The notes beneath the pieces are model-generated. The model was not told where the DNA came from. It was given only the letters and a program-made list of their open reading frames with translations, and searched no databases. A stretch of DNA of 64,000 nt from Macrobrachium rosenbergii (lineage: Eukaryota; Arthropoda; Malacostraca; Decapoda; Palaemonidae): assembly GCF_040412425.1 (NCBI RefSeq), contig NC_089781.1, positions 50,272,227-50,336,226 of the forward strand, given 5' to 3'. Positions 44,820-54,477 of the stretch are shown piece after piece. The position numbers and the translations under genes were made by a program. How positions within the stretch are numbered: position 1 is the first letter of the stretch; the number at the start of each line of letters is the position of its first letter.

Positions 44820-46446
44820 ACTCTTTCTGCACCAAGTGAAAAAATTGTACCACTTATCCTGGTAAACGTTGCAAGAAGATTGATGTCTGCATCAACATTT
44901 TGCTTCTGCAGCTGCTCCTGAAAAACTCTTAGCTCTAAGGAGACTTTTGACAGTTTGTACCCTGTCAGAGCTAGAGTAGACAAACCTTGATGAAATCTTC
45001 TGACATGGGGTTGTTTGAGAAGATTGTGTCTTTGAGGAAGCAGTCTTGGAAAGTCGACCAGAAGACTCATGAGGTCTGGAAAACATTCCTTTAGGGGCCA
45101 AAAGGGAGCAATCAGTATCATTGACACATTCCTGTGGGAGAAGAAATGAGTCTCTCCCTGCTTGCTGATGTACGACAGGGCTGTCGTGTTGGCCAAATGA
45201 ACTGCTATGGTTTTGTCGTACACCTCTGAGCCAAAGGACTGAAGACCCAAATGAATGGCCTTGAGTTCTCTTACATTTACATGTTATTTCTTCTGATCTT
45301 GCGACCATGTCCCAGAGACTTCCATGTCTTCCTGGAGAGCGCCCCAGCCCATGTCCAAAGAGTCTGCAAAGAAGCTGAGGTCTGGGTTCTGTGGAGAAAG
45401 TGACTTTCCTTGTAGTAACCTGCTTTTGGATCTCCACCAAAGCAGGTGTTCCTTGATGTCCTGGGTCACCGGAAACACAAAAGAGTTGGATGTCTCTCTC
45501 TGTCCCAGCTGGCTCTGAGGGAAAACTGAAGAACCCTTATATGAAGTCTCCCCAGAGCAACGAACTGTTCTATCAAGGCCAATGTTCTAGGGAGATTCAT
45601 CCATTTGTTGGCCATGCAGCTCTGAAGGGAAAGATTCGTCTATCGTACATAGACAGAACTCTACTCATTTTGGGGCTGGAAAAGTCCGAAAAAGACGAGA
45701 ATCCAGTCATCCCTAAATACACTATTTCTTGAGAGGGAGCCTGCTGACACTTCTGATAATTGATCAGAAAACCCAATTCCTGGGTTAACATATGAGCTTT
45801 CTGAAGGTCCTCTGTGCACTGCTCCTTTGTCGGGAGTGGAGGAGCCAACCGTCCAAGTAAAGCATGATGTTAATCCCCATGAGAAGAAGCCAAGATGCCA
45901 GGGGGCCAAAACCCAGGTAAACACTTGAGGAGCTGTGGTTAATCCGAAGCATAGACCTCGAAACTCAAAGATTCGGTCCTGAAATACAAATCTTAGGTAC
46001 TTCCTTGACTCCCGATGTATGGGGATGTGGAAGTACGCATCCATCATATCTATTGAGACCATATAGTCTTCCTGACGAATCGCAGCAAGAATGGACTGAT
46101 TCGTTTCCATATGAAACTTCGTCTTCAGAACAAAGTTGTTTAGTGCGCCCACATCTAGGACCAGTCTCCATTCTCCTGTGGCTTTGGGGACTACAGCCAA
46201 TTGTAGAACCCTTCTGAAGTCAGACTTGTGACTACTTCTATTGCCCTCTTTTTGAGGAGGGAGTGTATTTCCTCTGCGAGAGCTGCAAACCTCCTGGAGC
46301 CTATGGAGTAAGCAGTCAAGCTGGTGGGCTTCCTGACTAATGGAGGTCGATCTGTGAATGGGATTGTGTAGCTGCACTTGAGAACCTCTATTACCCATTG
46401 TTCTGCCCCTTCTGCTTCCAAATCTCCCAAAAGAGGAGCCTGGCAC
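44820..46446 (-). pseudogene. DIRS copy 3 RT, RNase H and following domain
   Basis: 46,446-45,661 is open and holds WRLVLDVGALNNFVLKTKFH, motif A MVSIDMMDAYFHIPI, and motif B RGLCFGLTTAPQVFT. Motif C is in a shifted frame as LYLDGWL: the second catalytic Asp is Gly. Further down, 45,250-44,820 is open but joins the RNase H piece HLANTTALSYISKQGETH directly to MILIAPFWPLKECFPDL. Copy 4 has about 115 residues between these points, so an in-frame deletion removed the RNase H end and half of the next domain. Inactive. Confidence 0.8.
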
Positions 46447-46449
46447 ATA

Positions 46450-48877
46450 CTAGGGCATGGTGGACACTGGAATAATTTCTTTGTTAACGACTTGGATGAG
46501 GACTTCTTGATCCAGCGAGGGGTGAAACGCACGTTCACACGCCCTCTTGGCTGAGCCCTTCTCTTATTTCCACGAAAGGGAAAGGGCTGCAAAGGAGATG
46601 ATGTCTTGGAGCTAAAAGGAGGAGGCTCCTTAAGACTCTTTGAAGAGTCCACTAAAAGATCTTGTGTCAACTTCTTTTGCAACGCTGAAGCCATATTATT
46701 CACCACTGACTGCGAGAACAAACATTCACGCACCAGAGGGGAGAAGGACAGAATTCTGAGCTGTGGTGACTCCTTTCGAGGTGAAAGAGCAGCTAAGCTC
46801 CCTCTTCTTTAAAATGCCTAAAACATAGAGAGAGGCCAATTCACATGAACTGTCTCTAATCCCCTTATCAGCGCACGAGAGAACCCCAAGAAGACCCGAA
46901 GACACCGCTGGGTGTTCCTGAATGTTACACACTAGAGCGCCCACTGTCCAGTCTAAAACTGACCACTTCAAACACTTTAAATATATTTTTCAACAAGTGG
47001 TCTAGCTCAGCTGTGGAGAACATTATCTTGGCTGCCAAAAATGCTGATCTACGGGATGAGTCAATGAGAAGTCTCCCTGGGAGGAGGCAGGAACCCCCAG
47101 GGAGGCAGCTTCTCCGGTAGCATAACACCGATTCCTCCTATTCAACAATCTTGTAGGAGGATAACTGAAGCAAGCCTTCACTTTCTTTCTTTTGTCAGAA
47201 AGCCAGGTATCAACCTCACTCAATGCCTTCCCTGCAGAGGTAGAAAGAATCGTCTTCAGTAACTTAGAAGATTCACTGGACAGATCACTCATCTGAAAAG
47301 CTGACTCAGGCAAAGAAGGGGCAGCCAGAGAGAAGGGCAGGAAACTGTGCAGAAGAAACTGCAACTGCAGCATAAGCTGAAGGAGTGGAATCCTCTTCTG
47401 GTTCTATATCCAACTCCTCCACCAATGAGACTAGTAACAATGACAGCTGCTTTGAAGGTTTCAGAGATGAAGGTGGTTTCTTCAAAAACCCCAAAATGTC
47501 ATCCAGACGTTGCTGAATTGCTGTTAGAGAAGGATCCAAACAAGTTGATATCAAAGGTTGCTGCAGAGTACAAGGCGCTGTTACCGAGGGAGCTGGTGCC
47601 AAACGTCTAGAAGACGAGTCAGGATAACCTGAAAATGCTGCAATATGCGATTGAGTGGGCACTACAGGGAGCTCGGAAGCTACTGGCTGCTTGGAAGCCA
47701 ATGGGTGCTCAAGAGATACTGAGCGTGAGACCGCTACTGACTGCTTTGGTGCCAAAGACTGCTCGGGCACCAAAGGAAGCTCGGGTGCCAAAAGAATCTT
47801 GGGCACTACTGGATGCTTAACGCTACTGGGCACTCAGGAGACACTGGAAGTTCCGGAGCAGATGCTGTTGCTCTAGTTGGCGCCACTGGGTGCTTATGCT
47901 GATGAGAGTTGAGAGAAGAGAGCAAGAGCAAAAGGTTCTGCTGAAACTACTGGCACTACCAGACGCTTGTGTCTTCGAACTTCAAGAGAGGAGAAACGCT
48001 TGGACACAGCCATGCCATCTGGCACAGTGGGACACTTGCATCGGCGAACATCGGGTTGAGATTCAGGAGAAAAACGTTCCAGGATATCCCAGAAACTGCA
48101 AGAAGGGAGAGACTCCTTCGCCTTTTTGCACAGCACTTGACGCAAGCGGTGTGCCTCCACTGCAGACCTTTTCAGTAATCTTGACACATCACTGAAGCGC
48201 CACTGGAGCTTTTGTTCAGGGCTGAAAGCCTCTGAACTAGAGGATAGGTGGTGAGCTTGTGACAGAGCACCTTTTCAATGGCCGTCATGCACTGTTGCCA
48301 CCTGGGATTCTCCCAGGTTTAGGGGAGTATGCCAGGGACCTTTGCCTAGGAGAATCAGTGGGATGGGCAGCCAGCTCCTCCACTAACACTTCACTTTTAG
48401 GACTTTTCTGTTCCATCAAGGCACACACTGATGCCCCTAACTGGGACACTGTATTCACTAATAATTTGAATTTTAAATCAAATTTAGACTCTAGACTGGC
48501 AATGGCATTGGGGTCAGGAGCGAGAGAGCTTGGTAAAGGATTAGGTGGTACTGGAGAGGAGGGGATGGGAGAAATAGCATTCAAAGAAATAATAGAAACT
48601 TCTGAAGAAGACCTAACAGATTCCTGACTAGCTACAGTCTTGTCATGTTTACGAGTCGCTTTTCTCTTCCTATCCCTCTCAAGTTTTGACAGATGAGAAC
48701 TCAAAATCTTCCATTGTTTTGGATCCCACCCCTCACATTCAATACAAGTGTTCTCTATTGAACAAATTTGACCCCTACAAGTCGTGCACAAAGTATGAGA
48801 GTCATACTAGCAAACGTTAACCTTCTATTACAGCCTTTGCTCCAATAACGAGTTGAAGAAGTACTAGTATCTGACAT
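46450..48877 (-). pseudogene. DIRS copy 3 gag
   Basis: The start at 48,877 reads MSDTSTSSTRYWS, like copy 4 at 56,723. Next comes a Cys-rich motif CTTCRGQICSIENTCIECEG, possibly zinc-binding, then Pro/Ser-rich sequence (48,700-48,300). A Val-Pro repeat region (47,833-47,560) has APELPLVPEQSLAPKQS, and the conserved C-terminal block (47,373-46,726) has SSKLLKTILSTSAGKALSEV and ELASLYVLGILKKRELSC. Frames change about five times. Presumed particle protein. Confidence 0.65.
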
Positions 48878-49253
48878 CGTCACAACAAGTCAATAACCAA
48901 GTACAAAGTCAAAATTAAGCAGTCAAAATGGTGAAAAAGCAAGGTTTAGCATTAAACCTATAACTAACTATTGCCAAAAGGATACCGAAAACAAAGAAGA
49001 CCTCACCAATTTGCGAAACAACCAACAAACAGCAAAGTATGAGTATATCCAAATTCAGCTGCTGCTCACAACCTATGTTGGAAGCCAGCAGAAACAAATT
49101 GAAGCCAATTGCTCAGTTGTTTCTCTTCTTCCCCGAAAGTGGAAGGGCTGGACACCTACACCAAACCAAAAGAATCACTACTGAGTGTTTCAAATTTTAG
49201 CTACCAATGCTAGAAATGTTAGCTATGTAATTACTTGGTAAGTCACTTATATA
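48878..49253 (-). repeat. DIRS copy 3 5' UTR and terminal repeat
   Basis: Noncoding, about 310 bp, then TTAGCTATGTAATTACTTGG and TAAGTCACTTATATAAAAAT at 49,219-49,253, matching the terminal repeats of copies 1 and 2. The next base begins a repeat of the 36.2-kb foldback family. Confidence 0.6.
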
Positions 49254-49720
49254 AAAATTACAATTACAGCTCACATATCAAAACAGATTAGAACTAAAAT
49301 CAGTAACAACTTCTGAGTATATTTATGAACAAATATTTACAAGATGTACTAGGATGGGGAGATGAAGTACATTTTAGTGAGTTATACATGCTCTTCCTAG
49401 TATTTCTTTCTACTGTAGGTTGCAAAATTACAATTATAGCTGACATACTATCGTAAAAGATAAGAACTAGAACCAACAGCACTCCCTGGGTATGTCTCTG
49501 GGAAATATAAGCAAGATGTCTGGGACAGGGAGCTGTAGTACATTCCCCAATGAAATCTCAAGTCACACTAACTCTCCAGTATCCTGGACTGAGGTGTTAG
49601 TGTTGCCATAAGAGCTGCCATAAGTCATTTATGCCCCATTCAAGCAACATGAATATTTTCCCTGTAAAATTTGTTGAAACTGCTGGAGCGAAATATAAAT
49701 TCTCACCTGAGGTGGGCCAG
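49254..49720. repeat. Repeat related to the 36-kb foldback element
   Basis: Two tandem units of about 175 bp: AAATTACAATTACAGCTCAC with CAGATTAGAACTAAAATCAG, then AAATTACAATTATAGCTGAC with ACATACTATCGTAAAAGATA. These align with 36,225-36,600. The right boundary is vague. Confidence 0.55.
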
Positions 49721-50400
49721 ATCAAACATCAAGGGCTATCATTATGCCTCACATGATCATGCCTGGACACAGGGAGTTAATAATGGAATGTGTTACTAAA
49801 AAGATTTACTCAACCACCTGCTCATATCCAACCGCGATACACCACAATAAGAACCTTTTTAGATTAAAGAAGATACCATGATTCTATGATTACCTAACTA
49901 TCACTGTGACATTCAACATTTCAACACAACAGACAGATGTGAGCTACGACTAAGAGTCAAACATACAGTACACTATAACTGAGCATAATGACTCGCCCAA
50001 TAGTTCAGTAAGTATAAGGGGCAAGGGGCTGAACACTACATCTCATCTGTGGTGGACCAAGGAATCATCCCTGCGACTCTGACCCAGTCTCAACTGATTG
50101 GTGTTTGTGACTGCTTGCAGTCCTATTCTATCCTCTAACTGCTGTGGTATTTTTAGTGGCAGGCCTTCTATTTATGCTAATATTGCTGCTTATACCATAA
50201 TATTTCAAAGAAACCTGTGCCCTAAGAAGGGCTAGGAAGGTGTCAAGTTACGGGGTCCGGCTTGAGATTCTCAAGTTAAACAAACCAATGGTGCTTTTAT
50301 TAAATGCTCTGCCACAACAATGTTCCACCACAGTGAAAGTTCTGAAGATACACTTTATGAGTATAACATGGATGTTAACAAGCAAAATATGAAAAGAAGG
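49721..50400. other. Spacer without recognised features
   Basis: No open frame above 60 codons, no RNA gene, no repeat I can name. Confidence 0.35.
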
Positions 50401-50534
50401 AAAATGACATTTTTATAATAAAATGAAGTTTCATTATACTTACCAAAACACTGTAAAAGCTTTAATCTCTTAAATTTCGACACGGCCGAGATATATTTTT
50501 TCAAACTTTGTTTGGAACGCTGATGTAATTGGCG
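50401..50534 (-). repeat. DIRS copy 4 3' inverted terminal repeat
   Basis: From TACCAAAACACTGTAAAAGC (50,441) through TTTCGACACGGCCGAGATAT to GGAACGCTGATGTAATTGG it matches 57,150-57,055 inverted, with about six differences in 95 bp. The outermost 40 bp differ from the other end, as in DIRS-1. Confidence 0.85.
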
Positions 50535-50677
50535 GGAGACCCAACGCCACTGGATGTCGGTGGGGGGGAGTGGAAGGAGACTTGCCTAGTAAACAGCTCC
50601 AGTTTCAATCTTGGCATACATAATAAGTGATAGCCTGAGATAACGCCTCCCCCTGCGGGGAGGAGGAGGCCTTTAAG

Positions 50678-50766
50678 TTACAGTGTTTTGGTAAGTAAAA
50701 TGAAACTTCATTTTATCATAAAAATGTCATTTTCATTATAATGCCTTACCAAAACACTGTAAAAGC
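50678..50766 (-). repeat. DIRS copy 4 internal complementary region (89 bp)
   Basis: TTACAGTGTTTTGGTAAGTA plus TTTATCATAAAAATGTCATT is the inverse of the 3' end (50,401-50,455). TTTCATTATAATGCCTTACC plus AAAACACTGTAAAAGCT is the inverse of the 5' end on this strand (57,130-57,170). The two halves meet at a shared TTT. Confidence 0.85.
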
Positions 50767-51274
50767 TGATTCCACATTTAAGGTGGAAGGGCAGGGGATG
50801 AGGTATCAGTTATCAAAAGGATACACATCATAAAAAAGGGACAAACTCTAAACATGGGCATCATATGGATCCCTACCAATAAAATGGCAGGTGTCTCCTT
50901 ACCTGGTAGATGGGCTTTTGCAGGAAGGTACTGCTGCTGGTTGAAGCTCCACTACCTACAGAGGCATTGGGTGTAAGCACTGCTAGCTACTCTGCTCCAT
51001 TGTTCCCCTAGTAGTCAGGGAAGTACACTGCTGACTAAGACAAGGGATGACTTTCCTTTGCTCTTGCCCTGAGCAATTTGAAAGCAACCAGACTGAAAAC
51101 GGGCCTCACCGCCTAACCTAAAACTAGTTAAAAACCAAACATCCCCCTTCTCTATACCCTCTATAGCTAACACTAGATTGGAGGGTACTCCAGGTGAAGT
51201 GAACACCCCCAGCTTCCCTTTAACTCAGCAACCATAAAATCACAAGGAGAAGGTAAGATAAAGAACCTACACCC
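50767..51274 (-). other. DIRS copy 4 3' noncoding segment
   Basis: Between the recombinase stop (51,275) and the complementary region. No frame. Homologous to 583-1,061 and 17,716-18,170. Confidence 0.6.
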
Positions 51275-52099
51275 CTAGTGTGTTCCCCCTAAAACCAAGC
51301 CAGCTATAGATACGGGACCTAACGCAAACAGGTCCTGGTATGCAACTTCAACCTCCCTAAGGTAGTGAGACGCAAACACTGATTTCAATCTCCAGAAGGT
51401 GCTGTGTGATCTGTGAAAGTGACTTATTATGACGGAAAGCCACTGAAGTTGCTATTGAACGCACTTCATGAATGTGAGAATTGACTAGGCATGCATCCTC
51501 TTCATTGATGTGTCTGTGCGCCTCTAGAATGAGTTCCTTGATGAAGAAAGCAAGGGCATTTTTGGATAAAGGTCTGGTTGGGTCTTTCACTGAACACCAG
51601 AGGTTAGAGGAATCTCCTCTAATGTTGGCAGTTCTGGTTAAGTAAGCCTTGATAGCTCTAACAGGGTCCAAAAAAGCCTCTAATTCTTGAGGGCCAGCCA
51701 CTTCGGAGAGGTTTTGAACAGCAAAGGATTGGAAGGAGACTCATTCTTGGCCAAAAAATTCAAGGTGAAAGAACAAACAACATTACCTTGTGAAAAACCC
51801 ACTTTCTTGTCAATGGCATGTATTTCACTAACTCTCTTTGCCATTGCTAAGGTAACCAGAAAAAGGACTTTCTTAGTGAGGTCTCTAAGAGAAAGTTCTT
51901 CTAAAGGTTTGTACCTTGGAGACATCAACCATCTCAAAACTACATCTAGATTCCAGGCAAGGGAAGGTTTTGGAGTCTTAGCTGTGTCTAAAGACTTGAG
52001 GAGATCTGACAAGTCTTGGTTATTCGACAGGTCTAACCCTCTATGGGAGAAGACGGAGGATAGCATGGCTCTGTAACCTTTGATGGTTGATGGCATCAA
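51275..52099 (-). pseudogene. DIRS copy 4 tyrosine recombinase (two one-base frameshifts)
   Basis: Integrates the circular DNA intermediate by a Tyr-DNA covalent step. Minus strand from 52,099: MMPSTIKGYRAMLSSVF (core-binding part), VTLAMAKRVSEIHAI with the first catalytic Arg, a frameshift near 51,690 (one base missing after CTCAAG), then DPVRAIKAYLTRT and SHIHEVRSIATSVAF with the His-x-x-Arg pair. A second frameshift near 51,400 leads to KSVFASHYLREVEV with the nucleophilic Tyr, and a stop at 51,275. All catalytic residues are present, about 275 codons in total, normal for the family. It overlaps or follows the pol frame by about 40 bases. Confidence 0.8.
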
Positions 52100-52139
52100 C
52101 TTTCTTGAATCTCTTAAATGAAAAAATCAGCAAGTTGAG

Positions 52140-53073
52140 TTATAGACGTCGAAGAAGAGGAGATGCTATTTTTTCTACACCAATTCCTGAAGACTGTCTA
52201 CTTGGATTGGTATAATTTGCTAGAGGAGTCCCTTCTGCACCTCGCAGTAGCCTCTGCAGCCTTGCTTGAAAAACCCCTTGCTCTGATGAGCTTCCTGACA
52301 GTCTGAAGCCTGTCAGAGCGAGAGTGGACAATCCCTGATGGAACTTCATTAGGTGGGGTTGTCTGAGAAGAGACTTCCTTTGAGGTAGAAGCCTTGGGAA
52401 GTCTATCAGGAGATCTAGCAGGTCTGGGAACCACTCCTTCCTTGGCCAAAACAGGGCAATAAGGATTAGTTCGGCGTTCTGATGGAATTTCATTTTGTTT
52501 ATCACTTGCCTCATGAGCCCGAAAGGAGGAAAGGCATAAGCAAACAGGTTCGTCCAGTCTAGGAGCATGGCGTCCACCAAGTGAGTCAGAGGGTCTGGAA
52601 TTGGCGAGCAGAACACTGGGAGACGATGGTTCTTGGAGGTAGCGAAGAGGTCTATCATGGGAGTGCCCCACAATTTCCACAGATCTAGGCACACTTGTGG
52701 GTGCAGGGTCCACTCCGTAGGAAGAATCTGGTTCCGACGGCTGAGTTGGTCTGCAAGAACGTTCAGTTTTCCTTGCACAAACCGAGGGAACAGAGCCACC
52801 CTGTTACTGTCCGCCCACAGAAGAAGGTCCCTTGCAGTCTCGAACAGGGAGAAGGAATGGGTACCTCCCTGTTTCCGAATATAAGCTAGAGCTGTAGAGT
52901 TGTTGGCATGAACAGCAACTGCTTGGCCTGAGACATGGGCCGAAAAATCCTGGAGAGCGAGGTGAATGGCCAACAGTTCCTTGGCGTTGATGTGGAGCTG
53001 CTTCTGTTCGGTCGACCAAATCCCTGACGTCCTGAAGTTGCCTGGATGTGCTCCTAACCAACATTGGATGCAT
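52140..53073 (-). CDS. DIRS copy 4 RNase H and methyltransferase-like region
   Basis: Open from upstream of 53,073 to the stop at 52,140. RNase H: INAKELLAIHLALQDF (Glu), VAVHANNSTALAYIRKQGG (usual Asp is Asn after Ala, so altered), LFPRFVQGKLNVLADQLSR (last Asp). Then GTPMIDLFATSKNHRLPVFC, LFAYAFPPFGLMRQVINKM and LILIALFWPRKEWFPDLLD, the region that in DIRS elements is assigned as an adenine methyltransferase-like domain; I infer this from position and pattern. The frame is separated from RT by one missing base at about 53,055. Confidence 0.8.
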
Positions 53074-54400
53074 CTATGAACATCTGCAGAGATGGTTGTC
53101 TTGGGAGGAGATCTAGACCCTCCAAAAGTCTTTCCGGCGATTTCCACCAAAGATGTCTCTTGACATGGGGGGGAATGTTGAAGATCGTGGAGTCCAGTTG
53201 AGTTCTTCTGTCCCAAGAACTCTTCAGGAAAAACTGCAAGGGTCTCATGTGTAGACGACCTAACTTGATGAATTGCTCCACTGACGACAGAGTTCCCAGG
53301 AGAGCCATCCACTGACGGGCAGAGCAACTGTCCAGGAGGAGAAACTTCTCCACCGTAAGAAGGCAGGAGGAAACCCTTTTGGGGGACAGAAAAGCCCGAA
53401 AAGCTAGACTGTCCAGAGTCATCGCCAAATAAAGACTCCTCTGTGAAGGAATTAAGCTCGACTTTTCCGTGTTTACCAGAATCCCTAAGGTTCGAGCTAA
53501 CCTTAGGGTTCTGTGAAGGTCCTCCATGCAGCAGTTCCTTGACGATGAACGGAGTAGCCAGTCGTCGAGGTACAAGGAGATCCGAACTCCCTCCAGGTGG
53601 AGCCAATGACCTATCGGGGCGAGAACCCTGGTGAATACCTGCAGGGCTGTCGATAGGCCGAAGCAGAGAGCCCGGAACTGGAAAACTTTTTCCTTGAAAA
53701 TGACCCGAAGATACCTCCTGGAGTCTTGATGTACTGGAATGTGGAAGTAGGCATCTTCCATGTCGAGGGTCACCATCCAATCCCCCGGAGTTAGAGCCTG
53801 AAGAACGGAGCAGTTTGTTTCCATGGAAAACTTGGTTTTCACTAAGTACAGATTGAGAGCGCTTACGTCAAGAACTGGCCTCCAACCCCCTGATGACTTG
53901 GGGACTACAACCAGGCGGTTGTAGAATCCTGGGGTTGACACGTCCTGTACTTCTTCGATGACTGTTTTCCTTAAGGGAAACTGGACTTCTGTCTCTGGGG
54001 CCAAAAACTTGACTGAGCCTCTTGAGTATGCTGTCAAGGAAATGGGAGAAGTGGAGAGAGGAGGAGGTTGGTCGAACGGAAGGCGGTAGCCTAGCTGGAG
54101 CACTTGAATCACCCACTGATCTGCACCTCTGTCTCTCCATTCCTCCCAAAAGAGACTGAGTCTGGCCCCCACCGGCGCATGGAGGACAGGGTTCCTACTT
54201 ACTGGCAGGATGACCTTGGGGTTTAGAGGAGAACTTGTGACCTCTGGAGTTGGTTTGGGTCTGGCGTTACGAAACGGTTGTCTGGTAAGAGGAGACACCA
54301 TCTTGGTCGAAGGAGCGGGAGCAGGCCTGGGTTTGGCGGAAGACATAGACAGGATGTGCGACGTCGTCTTCTTATCCATGGCTGAAAGGACATCTTTCAC
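53054..54400 (-). CDS. DIRS copy 4 reverse transcriptase
   Basis: 448 codons, the longest real frame in the window. The N-terminal 130 residues are Pro/Ser-rich and bridge from gag. RT follows: STPGFYNRLVVVPKSSGGWR (motif 1), TLDMEDAYFHIPVHQDSRRY (motif A), ALCFGLSTALQVFTRVLAP (motif B), RISLYLDDWLLRS (motif C with both Asp intact) and LGTLSSVEQFIKLGRLHMRP (thumb). It ends in FIDASNVG, the first RNase H strand, with a stop caused by a one-base deletion. It copies the element RNA. Unlike copies 1-3 the catalytic motif is unchanged. Confidence 0.9.
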   Translation of the reverse strand: MKDVLSAMDKKTTSHILSMSSAKPRPAPAPSTKMVSPLTRQPFRNARPKPTPEVTSSPLNPKVILPVSRNPVLHAPVGARLSLFWEEWRDRGADQWVIQVLQLGYRLPFDQPPPLSTSPISLTAYSRGSVKFLAPETEVQFPLRKTVIEEVQDVSTPGFYNRLVVVPKSSGGWRPVLDVSALNLYLVKTKFSMETNCSVLQALTPGDWMVTLDMEDAYFHIPVHQDSRRYLRVIFKEKVFQFRALCFGLSTALQVFTRVLAPIGHWLHLEGVRISLYLDDWLLRSSSRNCCMEDLHRTLRLARTLGILVNTEKSSLIPSQRSLYLAMTLDSLAFRAFLSPKRVSSCLLTVEKFLLLDSCSARQWMALLGTLSSVEQFIKLGRLHMRPLQFFLKSSWDRRTQLDSTIFNIPPHVKRHLWWKSPERLLEGLDLLPRQPSLQMFIDASNVG

Positions 54401-54477
54401 TATCGATTCTGGGAAAAGGCCTTCCTTGTCAAAGGTGCGAACATCAAAGCGGCCTGTTTTGCGAAGAAGTCACAGCC

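Larger units (their letters stand above)
44804..49253 (-). mobile_element. DIRS-like retrotransposon copy 3 (3'-truncated)
   Basis: Minus strand, 5' end near 49,253 with the terminal repeat (49,190-49,253), gag start at 48,877, RT from about 46,446, shortened RNase H, and post-RNase H region to 44,804. Recombinase, complementary region and 3' terminal repeat are missing: the element meets the truncated piggyBac-like copy at 44,803. Multiple frameshifts. Confidence 0.8.
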
